A DNA stretch of 38,712 nucleotides from NCBI GenBank assembly GCA_902615805.1, contig CACMQH010000009.1:1-38712 (forward strand). The letters run 5' to 3'. The position numbers and the translations under genes are program-made. Positions 1-7,594 of this stretch are shown here, one piece after another. This stretch comes from Rhodospirillaceae bacterium (GTDB taxonomy: Bacteria; Pseudomonadota; Alphaproteobacteria; TMED109). Each line of letters begins with the position of its first letter. Within the stretch, counting starts at the first letter, position 1. The notes under the pieces were generated by a model, which did no database searches, was not told the origin of the DNA, and saw only the letters and a list, made by a program, of their open reading frames with translations.

Positions 1-1479
1 TACTCTTTACCTGATTTAAGTTTTTTAGAATTAGAAAAGTTACCATTTACTAAAAGAACTGAAAACATCGAACAAAATGCTAAAAATTTAGAAAAAGTTC
101 TTGATGATTATGGTATTAAAGGGGAAATAATTAATGTAACTATTGGTCCAGTAGTTACTAGGTATGAACTAGAGCCTGCACCAGGAACTAGATCATCCAG
201 AGTTATTAGTCTATCCGATGATATTGCTAGATCCATGAGTGCTAAGTCTGCAAGAGTAGCTGTAATTTATGGCAAAAATGCTATTGGTATAGAGTTACCA
301 AATAAGAATATAGAAAAAGTATTTTTGAAAGAGATCCTTTCTTCCGTTGACTTTCTTAAAAAGGATGGAATCTCTCTTGCTTTAGGAAAAGATATAGCAG
401 GAAAACCTATTGTCACTGACTTAGCTAAAATGCCACACTTATTGATAGCAGGAACTACTGGATCAGGTAAATCAGTTTCTATAAATGCTATGATAATTTC
501 ATTACTGTATAAATTTAGTCCTAAAGAGTGCAAGCTAATTTTGATTGATCCTAAAATGTTAGAGCTTTCTGTATATGAAGATATACCTCATTTATTACAT
601 CCAGTTGTTACTGATCCAAGAAAGGCAGTTTTTGCGCTAAAGTGGGCAGTAAGGGAAATGAACGAGAGATATAAGCAAATGTCCAGCTTGGGTGTAAGAA
701 ACATAGATAGTTACAATAATATCATTTCTAAAAAACAAAATAAAAAAGAAACTATTCTAAAGAAAGTTCAAATAGGCTTTGATAGTTCTACTGGAAAACC
801 AATATATCAAGATAAAGAAATAGAATTAACTTTTTTGCCTTTTTTAATTATTGTAGTTGATGAAATGGCCGACTTAATGTTAGCTGCTGGTAAAGAAATT
901 GAAGTTTCAGTACAAGCATTAGCTCAAAAAGCAAGAGCTGCTGGAATACATTTAGTTTTAGCAACGCAAAGGCCTTCTGTAGACGTAATTACTGGAACTA
1001 TAAAAGCAAACTTACCCTACAGAATAAGTTTTCAAGTAACTTCTAAAATAGACTCAAGAACTATTTTAGGGGAGCAAGGAGCTGAACAGTTGCTAGGAAA
1101 AGGAGATATGCTATTTATGGCAGGAGGAGGTTTCACTGAGAGGGTTCACGGCCCCTTAGTAAACGATAAGGAAATTGCTAAAATTACAAACTTTATTAAA
1201 GGCCAAGGTATTCCTGAATATCAACACCATATAACAGAAGATGTTAATAATTCTAATGATGAAGAAAACAATAAAGATGAAGAAAATGACCCTCTTTACG
1301 AAAAGGCTTTAGCATTAATTATCAAGGAAAAAAAAGTTTCTACCAGTTTTCTTCAAAGACATTTTGCTATAGGTTATAATCGGGCAGCAAGAATAGTTGA
1401 TATTTTTGAAAAGAAAGGAATTGTAAGTGCAGCAAACTCTATGGGAAGAAGAGAAGTTTTGATAGATAGGAATGATTAA
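1..1479 (+). CDS. ftsK: DNA translocase FtsK, C-terminal motor part (5' end outside window)
   Basis: The reading frame is open from base 1, so the gene begins upstream; the internal ATG at 235 is not its start. FtsK is the septal ATP-driven DNA pump that clears and sorts chromosome termini during division. The visible part starts inside the alpha/beta motor (a motif reading GPVVTRYELEPAPG near bases 145-186). It carries the Walker A motif GTTGSGKS at 451-474 and the Walker B stretch LIIVVDEMADLM near 847-882. An acidic, low-complexity linker follows (about 1240-1290), then a C-terminal winged-helix gamma domain (about 1291-1470), which in this family reads KOPS sequences and contacts XerD. 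The N-terminal membrane domain is not in the window. The stop codon overlaps the start of lolA by 8 bases, an ftsK-lolA order known from many proteobacteria. Confidence 0.96.
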   Translation, partial: YSLPDLSFLELEKLPFTKRTENIEQNAKNLEKVLDDYGIKGEIINVTIGPVVTRYELEPAPGTRSSRVISLSDDIARSMSAKSARVAVIYGKNAIGIELPNKNIEKVFLKEILSSVDFLKKDGISLALGKDIAGKPIVTDLAKMPHLLIAGTTGSGKSVSINAMIISLLYKFSPKECKLILIDPKMLELSVYEDIPHLLHPVVTDPRKAVFALKWAVREMNERYKQMSSLGVRNIDSYNNIISKKQNKKETILKKVQIGFDSSTGKPIYQDKEIELTFLPFLIIVVDEMADLMLAAGKEIEVSVQALAQKARAAGIHLVLATQRPSVDVITGTIKANLPYRISFQVTSKIDSRTILGEQGAEQLLGKGDMLFMAGGGFTERVHGPLVNDKEIAKITNFIKGQGIPEYQHHITEDVNNSNDEENNKDEENDPLYEKALALIIKEKKVSTSFLQRHFAIGYNRAARIVDIFEKKGIVSAANSMGRREVLIDRND

Positions 1480-2149
1480 TAGATTTATGAAGAATGTTTT
1501 AATTTTTACTGTAATATTAATTTTTTTGATTAAAAAATGTTTTTCTAATGACGCACATACAAACTTAATTTCTTTATTAGAAATCAACTATCCCCTAGAG
1601 TTTACCTTCGAACAGAAATATAATAATGATAAAATTAATGGATGGATGGTAATTGCAGGCAATGGCATGGCAAGAACAGAGTTTGCTCCTCCTAATAATA
1701 ATTTAATAGTAGCTGATGGAAAGTGGATAATGTTCTATGATCCTGAAATAGATAGAACAACTTATATTCCTTTGGATAAAGGAATATTCAAAGCATTTTT
1801 AAAACCTACAGCATTAATAGAAGATAAAGTTTTTCAAATAAAAGAAACTAAAGACAATTATAAAATTATATTTACATTAGATTTTAATATGAATAATGCT
1901 GGCCAAAAAATTAATATTTATTTTGATAAAATATCTAAGAATTTACTAGGCTGGAGGTTGCAGGAAAGCTTAAATGATTTTATAGAAGTAAAAATTATAA
2001 ATTATAAAAAATTTTCAACAGATAATAAAAAGTTGCAGAATGAAATTTTCAAATTGACAGAATCTAAGTCAAATACAGGAATGCAATACTATGGTCCATA
2101 TAATGGTAGAAAGGTAAAAAAATTTTTGGGAAGTGGAAAGCTAGATTAA
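1472..2149 (+). CDS. lolA: Outer-membrane lipoprotein carrier protein LolA
   Basis: LolA is the periplasmic chaperone that receives lipoproteins from LolCDE and hands them to the outer membrane. The protein is 225 residues. It opens with a basic stretch and a hydrophobic signal peptide (about residues 6-26). The mature part shows the family core: an early FTFEQKY-type strand, then MARTEFAPPNNNLIVADG, a DGKWIMFYDPEIDRTTYIPL block, and conserved spacing to the end. The ATG at 1472 overlaps ftsK by 8 bases. An in-frame ATG at 1487 would give a shorter signal peptide and cannot be excluded. The 3' end runs into the convergent response-regulator gene, overlapping by 9 bases. Confidence 0.88.
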   Translation: MINRFMKNVLIFTVILIFLIKKCFSNDAHTNLISLLEINYPLEFTFEQKYNNDKINGWMVIAGNGMARTEFAPPNNNLIVADGKWIMFYDPEIDRTTYIPLDKGIFKAFLKPTALIEDKVFQIKETKDNYKIIFTLDFNMNNAGQKINIYFDKISKNLLGWRLQESLNDFIEVKIINYKKFSTDNKKLQNEIFKLTESKSNTGMQYYGPYNGRKVKKFLGSGKLD

Positions 2150-2806
2150 TAATCTATACCCATAGCTATCTTTAATTATCTTAGGCGGGTTTGCTACTTT
2201 TTTAAATTTTTTTCTTATTCTAGATACTAACGTTTCTACTACTCTGGTATCTGAGACATTGTGATTGTAGGATAGATTCCAGACTTTATTAAGTAATTGT
2301 TTTTTTGTTAGAGGTTCCCCTTTTTTTTGTAAGAGAAAAAAAAGAAAATAAAATTCTTTCTCTGTTAAATTTATATAATTTTTATTATTTTTAAAAAATT
2401 TAAGCTTTCCCCTATCAAGTTTCCAGAGTTCTCCCCCTTCTATATTTTTAGAGATTTTATTACAAATTTCTTTGTGAAGCTCAAAGATTTTTAATGGTTT
2501 AAGAAAAACTTTATAGTTTTTTTTTTCAAAAACTCCAAGATTTTCTTTTTTTAAAAGGATAAAAAAATTTTTAAAATTTTTTTTATTCAAAAAAGATATT
2601 TTATCATCAAAGTTGTATAAACTATCATCAATAAGAAAAAAGTTATTATTACTAGTTATATTTTTAGAAAAATTAGTTTTTTCAATAAAAAAGGTTTCTA
2701 GCTTAGATGAAAGATTCTTTAAGGAGTGAAATATACTTAAATCTTCTCCAATAAAAAACACATCAACAGAGTTTATATTTATTTTATCTTTAATTTCTTT
2801 TTCCAA
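2141..2806 (-). CDS. OmpR/PhoB-type response regulator with a divergent receiver
   Basis: This is a two-domain DNA-binding regulator of 221 residues. The C-terminal part (about 125-221) is a clear winged helix of the Trans_reg_C family: LTEKEFYFLFFLLQKKGEPLT, then the recognition region SDTRVVETLVSRIRKKF, and the closing wing DSYGYRLL. The N-terminal receiver is poorly conserved. It keeps an acidic pair at E21-D22, a candidate phospho-acceptor at D60 and a lysine-proline at K103-P104, but the Thr/Ser expected after strand 4 seems replaced by Leu/Lys. No histidine kinase lies nearby, so it is an orphan here. Its ATG overlaps the end of yggS by 17 bases, so the two are probably co-transcribed. 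Which genes it controls cannot be read from the sequence. Confidence 0.85.
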   Translation of the reverse strand: MEKEIKDKININSVDVFFIGEDLSIFHSLKNLSSKLETFFIEKTNFSKNITSNNNFFLIDDSLYNFDDKISFLNKKNFKNFFILLKKENLGVFEKKNYKVFLKPLKIFELHKEICNKISKNIEGGELWKLDRGKLKFFKNNKNYINLTEKEFYFLFFLLQKKGEPLTKKQLLNKVWNLSYNHNVSDTRVVETLVSRIRKKFKKVANPPKIIKDSYGYRLLI

Positions 2807-3452
2807 ACAGTTTAGTTCCTATTCTAATATTAGTAGAGCCTAATTCAATTGCTTTTTCATAATCATCACTCATTCCCATACTTATTTCCTTTAAATTATT
2901 TTTTTCACAAAGATCTTTCAGGGTTTTAAAGTATTTTTCAGGAGTTTTACTTTTGGGAGGTAATGCCATACCTCCACTTATAGTAAGTTTATATTTTTCT
3001 CTACACATATTTAAAAAGTTTTCAGTTTCGCAAACTGCGATACCCCTTTTCTGAATTTCTTTTCCTAAATTAATTTGAATAAATAATTTAAGCTTAGTCT
3101 TTAAACTTATATCTAGGTTTGCAATTTTTTTAGCAGCACTTTCTGAGTCTAAGGTTTCAATAACATTAGATAGTTTTATAATATCTTTAACCTTTCTTGA
3201 TTGTAATGCTCCTATAAAATGTATCTTTAAATTTTTTTTATTTAAATAACTCCATTTGTTTTCTAGCTCTAATAATCTATTTTCTCCAAAACAATAATGT
3301 TTATTATGTAAAAGTTCTTCAATTTTCTCAAATGGTTGTTCTTTTGATACAGCAACAATATTAATTTCTTTTGGATTACGATTTATTTTTTTACATATTT
3401 TTAATATATTGTTTTTTATAACATTTAAATTTCTAAGTATATTCTGCTGCAT
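2790..3452 (-). CDS. yggS: YggS/PLPBP-family pyridoxal phosphate homeostasis protein
   Basis: YggS-family proteins bind PLP in a single-domain TIM barrel without a known catalytic reaction and help keep vitamin B6 and amino-acid pools in balance. I choose the ATG at 3452. It gives 220 residues and a start (MQQNILRNLNVIKNN) aligned with the usual family N-terminus; the longer frame to 3521 adds 23 residues with no family counterpart. The PLP lysine is K37 in IVAVSK. Further landmarks are FGENRLLE, HFIGALQSRKVKDI, the GMALPPKS region and the C-terminal MGMSDDYEKAIELGSTNIRIGTKLFG in two pieces. The start codon shares the tetranucleotide CATG with the opposite-strand ThiE-like gene. The 3' end overlaps the response regulator by 17 bases. 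Confidence 0.93.
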   Translation of the reverse strand: MQQNILRNLNVIKNNILKICKKINRNPKEINIVAVSKEQPFEKIEELLHNKHYCFGENRLLELENKWSYLNKKNLKIHFIGALQSRKVKDIIKLSNVIETLDSESAAKKIANLDISLKTKLKLFIQINLGKEIQKRGIAVCETENFLNMCREKYKLTISGGMALPPKSKTPEKYFKTLKDLCEKNNLKEISMGMSDDYEKAIELGSTNIRIGTKLFGKRN

Positions 3453-3453
3453 G
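3450..3453. other. Shared CATG: interlocked divergent start codons
   Basis: The palindrome CATG holds the ATG of yggS on the minus strand (3452-3450) and the ATG of the ThiE-like gene on the plus strand (3451-3453). Both starts are the ones best supported by family N-termini. Each promoter must therefore lie inside the other gene or act on leaderless transcripts. A TATATT element at 3438-3443 would place a plus-strand start of transcription close to the ATG. A TATACT at 3500-3495 on the minus strand would serve yggS with a leader of roughly 35 bases. These promoter guesses are weak in such AT-rich DNA. Confidence 0.6.
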
Positions 3454-4080
3454 GTAAAATTAGTTTCTAACAGATTAAATAAATCACTATCTAAAGTATA
3501 CAGTCTTTCGAGAAAAAACAAAAATGAAACAATTCTTATTTGGATTTTCTTAGATAGCGATCGTATTTATAATTATAAAAAATTTATTAATTTAATTCCT
3601 GAAAGTAAAAATATAGGAGTGATATTCAGAAGCAAAAAAATAAAGAAGGAATATCATAATGCAAAAAAATTACTTAAGTTGTGTAAAAAAAAAAATTTTA
3701 CCTTTTTAGTTTCTTCTAGTTATGTTATTGCTAAATCATTAGGAGCTGATGGTGTACATTATCCAAGCACTTTTCGTAATTGCATACAAGATAAAAAACT
3801 TTTAATTACCTGTTCTTGCCATGGATATCATGATGTTAAAAGGATTAAACAGCTTTATGCTAAAATGGTTTTTATTTCTCCAATCTTTTTAACGAATAGT
3901 AATCTTAATAAGAAAGAAAGAGGTATAATTAAGATAAGTTTCCTTGCAAATTATATCAAAACTCAATATTCTGTTTTAGGAGGGGTTAGAGAAAGTAATA
4001 TTAAGCTTTTAAGAAATAGAGGTATTAACTCTATTTCAGGGCTAGATTTTATTTTCGATATAATTAAGTACAAATGTTAG
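3451..4080 (+). CDS. Divergent ThiE/TenI-like protein (thiamine phosphate synthase family)
   Basis: The protein has 209 residues when started at the ATG at 3451, leaving a basic leader of about 25 residues before the first barrel strand ILIWIFLDSDRI. Family landmarks are recognisable but worn. ADGVHYPSTF stands where active ThiE usually has DGVHLGQ-D/E. SCHGYHD matches the GxSxH region, FISPIFLTNSNLNKKERG matches the GPxFxTxTK loop, and SVLGGVRESN matches the last phosphate-binding strand. Loss of the GQ-acidic element raises doubt that it condenses HMP-PP with thiazole phosphate; a TenI-like or other role is possible. An upstream in-frame start (3409) would lie deep inside yggS and is less likely. 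It overlaps the following ABC gene by 7 bases and heads the long plus-strand gene block. Confidence 0.75.
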   Translation: MVKLVSNRLNKSLSKVYSLSRKNKNETILIWIFLDSDRIYNYKKFINLIPESKNIGVIFRSKKIKKEYHNAKKLLKLCKKKNFTFLVSSSYVIAKSLGADGVHYPSTFRNCIQDKKLLITCSCHGYHDVKRIKQLYAKMVFISPIFLTNSNLNKKERGIIKISFLANYIKTQYSVLGGVRESNIKLLRNRGINSISGLDFIFDIIKYKC

Positions 4081-4835
4081 AACTACAAAATATATCGGTA
4101 CACTTTGGCGGAATTAAAGCTTTAAATAACGTTAGCTTTAAGGTTGAAAAAGAGTCCTTGTTTTCAATTATTGGCCCAAATGGAGCAGGCAAAACGTCAC
4201 TTCTGAATGTCATATCGGGTAGATATAAACCAAAAAATGGAGATTTATTATTTAAAGGTAAAAATATTACGAACTTTCATCCCAATACTAGGCCAGATTT
4301 AGGAATTGGAAGGACCTTTCAGAACTTAGCTTTATTTAATCATATGACTGTTTTAGAAAATATATATATTGGAAGGCATCATTTGCTTAAAAGTAATTTT
4401 TTTTCAGGAGCCATATATTGGCTTTCTGGAGCTAAAAACGAAGAAGTTAATAATAGAAAAGAGGCTGAAAAAATATTAGATTTTTTAGAAATTAGTAATA
4501 TCAGAAAATCTACAGCTGGGACATTATCATATGGCCTAAGAAAGAGAGTTGAGTTAGCTAGAGCTATAGCAATACAGCCAGAATTAATTCTTTTAGATGA
4601 ACCAATGGCAGGTATGAATCAAGAAGAAAAAGAAGATATGGCAAGATTTATTATTGATTTGAATAGGGAATGGAAAATTACAGTAGTTATGATTGAACAT
4701 GATATGGGTGTAGTTATGGATATTTCAAAAAGAATAGCTGTTTTAGACTTCGGAGAAAAAATTGCTGAAGGTACTCCAGATGAAGTAATAAAAAATAAGA
4801 GAGTGCAGCAGGCTTATTTAGGAGATGACAGTTAA
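4074..4835 (+). CDS. Branched-chain-type ABC transporter ATP-binding protein (LivG-like)
   Basis: This is one of two ATPases of a hydrophobic-amino-acid-type (HAAT) uptake transporter, 253 residues, acting on the cytoplasmic face of the membrane. Walker A is GPNGAGKT at residues 34-41. The Q-loop region reads IGRTFQNLALFNHMTVLENI, the signature is LSYGLRKRVELARA, Walker B with catalytic Glu is LILLDEP, and the H-loop is VVMIEHDM. The insert after the Q-loop and the C-terminal LGDDS are typical of LivG rather than LivF. The start overlaps the ThiE-like gene by 7 bases. The stop shares one base with the next gene (TAATG). Together with the LivH/M/F-like genes and the binding protein downstream it forms a full transporter, but the substrate is unlikely to be leucine given the two CoA ligases in the same unit. 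Confidence 0.93.
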   Translation: MLELQNISVHFGGIKALNNVSFKVEKESLFSIIGPNGAGKTSLLNVISGRYKPKNGDLLFKGKNITNFHPNTRPDLGIGRTFQNLALFNHMTVLENIYIGRHHLLKSNFFSGAIYWLSGAKNEEVNNRKEAEKILDFLEISNIRKSTAGTLSYGLRKRVELARAIAIQPELILLDEPMAGMNQEEKEDMARFIIDLNREWKITVVMIEHDMGVVMDISKRIAVLDFGEKIAEGTPDEVIKNKRVQQAYLGDDS

Positions 4836-6709
4836 TGACGCATACTATCCCGCATTATATAAAAAGCAATGCTAAAAATTATCCTAAAGATATTGCGCTG
4901 AGAGAAAAAAAATTTGGTGTTTGGAAAACTAAAGACTGGCAACAGTGTTTGGAAGAAATAGAAAATATTACATTAGGGTTACACGCTAAAGGAATAATAG
5001 GGAAAAAAACTATAGCTATATTGGGTAATAATACCCCAAGATGGACGCTTGCAGAAATTGCAGTGCAGTCTTTAGGCAGTATACCTTTAGGAATTTATTC
5101 TGATGCTTTAGAAAGTGAAATTATTTATCTTATTGATTATTCAAGTTGTAGAGTTGTCTTTGTAGAAGATGAAGAGCAGGCAGATAAAATTATGTCATTA
5201 TCAGATTCAAAAGGAAAAATTGACTTAATAGTTTATGATGAGCCTAAAGGTATGAATAAATATGATGATAAAAGGTTGATTTCCTATAAAAATTTATTAA
5301 AGACCGGTAATGAATTTAAAAAACATAACACTAATTTTTTTAATAAATTACTTGAGAATATTAATGAAGAAGATACTTGCATATTTTGCCCTACATCAGG
5401 AACGACTGCTAACCCAAAACTGGCTATGATAAGTCATAAGGCTTTACTAAATCATGCAAAAAGTTATTTATCAGCTGACCCTAAAAATAGCACTGATGAA
5501 TATGTTTCAGTTTTGCCAATGCCTTGGATTATGGAACAAACATATGCAGTAGCAAAATGGTGTATAAGTAGAATGAAAGTAAATTTTGTTGAAGAGGCTG
5601 AAACCTTATTTGATGATCTAAGAGAAATTGGCCCGACATTTATATTATTTGGTCCTAGAGTATGGGAGCAAATGGCTGCAGATATTAGGTCAAAGGTTAT
5701 GGATTCTTCTTTTATAAAAAGAGGTATTTATAGTTTTTCTATGAAACTAATGTCATTAAAAAGTAACTTTTTGATCAAACTTTTGTGTGAGTTTCTCATT
5801 AATAGATGGCTTAGAGATCAGTTAGGATTATCTTTTGTTAAGTCAGCTGCTACAGGGGGAGCTGCTTTAGGGCCTGATACATTTAAATTTTTTGTAAATA
5901 TAGGTATACCTTTAAGGCAATTATATGGTCAAACTGAACAAATAGGAGCATATACTATTCATAGAAAAGGAGATATTGATTTTGACTCTGTAGGCTTTCC
6001 CTTTGATACTGTAAAAATAGATATTGATAAACCAGATGAAGAGGGTATTGGAGAAATTAAAGTTAATAATATAAATTGTATGAAAGGGTATTTAAATGCT
6101 AAGGAAGACTTTTTATCTAATGGTTGGTTTTTCACAGGAGATGCAGGCTATATTAATAAAAGGGGTCATTTAGTAGTTATTGATAGAATGTCAGATCTAT
6201 CATATACTGCACAAAATTTAAGGTATTCTCCTCAATATATAGAGAATAAGCTAAAATTTTCATCTTATATAGCTGAAGCTGCGGTTATTGGATCAGGCAG
6301 AGAGTATTTATCAGCAATTATTTGTATAAGATATTCAGTTCTTTCAAAATGGGCTGAAAACAAACGAATAGGTTTTACTACATACTCTGATTTAGCAACT
6401 AAGACAGAAATTGAAATTTTGATAACAAGTGAAACTAAGAAGGTCAATGATACTTTGCCTGAAAAACAAAGAATAAAAAAATTTGTTCTTCTTTATAAAG
6501 AGTTTGATGCTGATGATGATGAACTTACTAGAACTAAGAAGCTAAGAAGAAATTTTGTGATTAAAAAGTACTCAGATATAGTTGAAGCTCTATATGGAGA
6601 TAAGAAAAAAATTGATATTAATACGTCTGTAAAATTACAAGATGGTGGAGTTCAAAAAATTAATACTAAACTTAATATTATAAATATGGAGAACATAAAT
6701 GGCATTTGA
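4835..6709 (+). CDS. AMP-forming long-chain-type acyl-CoA synthetase in a transporter cassette
   Basis: This adenylate-forming enzyme of 624 residues would activate a carboxylic acid with ATP and CoA. The phosphate loop is PTSGTTANPKLAMISH (about residues 186-201). The later motifs are ATGGAALGP, RQLYGQTEQIG and GWFFTGDAGYINKRGHLVVIDR, and near the end comes TRTKKLRR, which contains the lysine expected for adenylation. The order matches the ACSL-like branch seen inside LivFGHM-type cassettes, not a stand-alone FadD. It starts one base inside the LivG-like gene (TAATG) and overlaps the LivH-like gene by 11 bases, so translational coupling is likely. The natural acid is unknown; a branched, aromatic or medium-chain acid brought in by the same cassette is the simplest idea. 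Confidence 0.9.
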   Translation: MTHTIPHYIKSNAKNYPKDIALREKKFGVWKTKDWQQCLEEIENITLGLHAKGIIGKKTIAILGNNTPRWTLAEIAVQSLGSIPLGIYSDALESEIIYLIDYSSCRVVFVEDEEQADKIMSLSDSKGKIDLIVYDEPKGMNKYDDKRLISYKNLLKTGNEFKKHNTNFFNKLLENINEEDTCIFCPTSGTTANPKLAMISHKALLNHAKSYLSADPKNSTDEYVSVLPMPWIMEQTYAVAKWCISRMKVNFVEEAETLFDDLREIGPTFILFGPRVWEQMAADIRSKVMDSSFIKRGIYSFSMKLMSLKSNFLIKLLCEFLINRWLRDQLGLSFVKSAATGGAALGPDTFKFFVNIGIPLRQLYGQTEQIGAYTIHRKGDIDFDSVGFPFDTVKIDIDKPDEEGIGEIKVNNINCMKGYLNAKEDFLSNGWFFTGDAGYINKRGHLVVIDRMSDLSYTAQNLRYSPQYIENKLKFSSYIAEAAVIGSGREYLSAIICIRYSVLSKWAENKRIGFTTYSDLATKTEIEILITSETKKVNDTLPEKQRIKKFVLLYKEFDADDDELTRTKKLRRNFVIKKYSDIVEALYGDKKKIDINTSVKLQDGGVQKINTKLNIINMENINGI

Positions 6710-7592
6710 TTTTTTAGTTCAATTATTGGTTAACGGTTTTATCATAGGTTTGCTTTATGGCGTGGTGGCAATGTCATTTGTTTTGATATATAAATCCAGC
6801 CAGGTTGTAAATTTTGCCCAAGGAGAATTTTTGTTAGTTGGTGCTTGGGCTTGTTGGTGGTTATTAGCAAAGTTTTCTATACCATTTTATATGGCTTTTT
6901 TATTAACTTTATTATTTATGATGTTATTTGGAATTTTAGTACAAATTATAATTTTAAAACCGTTAATAGGAGAGCCTATAATTTCTATAATAATGGTCAC
7001 TATTGGCTTATCAATTTTTTTTCAAGCAATTATGAATTGGATGTTTGGAGTTTTTACAGAGCCTTTTCCACAAATTTTTAGTTCGGAAAGTTTAAATATT
7101 TTTGGTTTAAATGTACAGACAGCCTATTTAATGAGTGGTTTAATTAGCATATTTATAATGATAAGTTTTGCTTTATTTTTTAAAAAATCTAAGCTTGGTC
7201 TGGCAATGAGGGCTACTGCTTTTGATCAACAGGCTGCTCAATCTTTAGGTGTATCAATAAAACAAGTTTTTGCTGCTGCATGGGCTATATCCGCAATGGT
7301 ATCTGCCGTAGCAGGAGTTGTCTTTGGAATTGTAAATGGGATTTCTTCTGGCATTGCTTTTATGGGTATAAAGGTATTTCCTGCAGTAATTTTAGGAGGT
7401 TTAGACTCAGTGCTTGGAGCAATTCTTGGGGGTTTGGTAATAGGCTTATTAGAACATTTAGCACATTATATAGATGTACAATTCCTTAATATAGGAAACC
7501 TAATAAGAATAGCGCCATTTTATGCATTAATTATTATTCTTATGATTAAGCCATATGGTTTTTTTGGTACTAAAGATATTGAAAGAGTATAA
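6699..7592 (+). CDS. Branched-chain-type ABC transporter permease (LivH-like)
   Basis: This 297-residue integral membrane protein has about eight hydrophobic helices. The N-terminal half reads LLYGVVAMSFVLIYKSSQVVNFAQGEF, the family hallmark, here split by my reading into a helix and the conserved NFAQGEF turn. The cytoplasmic coupling stretch LGLAMRATAFDQQAAQSLGV is the EAA-like loop that contacts the ATPase. The C-terminal region has FPAVILGGLDSVLGAILGG. A ribosome-binding site GGAGA at 6688-6692 sits six bases before the ATG, inside the end of the ligase gene. It pairs with the LivM-like permease, which begins two bases after its stop. Confidence 0.93.
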   Translation: MAFDFLVQLLVNGFIIGLLYGVVAMSFVLIYKSSQVVNFAQGEFLLVGAWACWWLLAKFSIPFYMAFLLTLLFMMLFGILVQIIILKPLIGEPIISIIMVTIGLSIFFQAIMNWMFGVFTEPFPQIFSSESLNIFGLNVQTAYLMSGLISIFIMISFALFFKKSKLGLAMRATAFDQQAAQSLGVSIKQVFAAAWAISAMVSAVAGVVFGIVNGISSGIAFMGIKVFPAVILGGLDSVLGAILGGLVIGLLEHLAHYIDVQFLNIGNLIRIAPFYALIIILMIKPYGFFGTKDIERV

Positions 7593-7594
7593 AT

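Noticed and set aside
267..533. Open frame on the opposite strand of ftsK
   Set aside because: Lies wholly inside conserved ftsK sequence and has no recognisable domain; a shadow frame.
4545..4590. LivG-like ATPase signature LSYGLRKRVELARA, with Leu where many LivG proteins have Gln
   Set aside because: The same variant is common in LivG relatives that sit in ligase-containing cassettes as far as I recall, and Walker A, Walker B Glu and H-loop His are all intact. Not evidence of loss of function.
7280..7489. Alternative-frame open reading frames inside livH- and livM-like genes (also 6845-7081 and 7690-7887)
   Set aside because: The permease frames are well conserved over the same bases; the alternatives are rich in Trp/Arg/Ser without domain or ribosome site.
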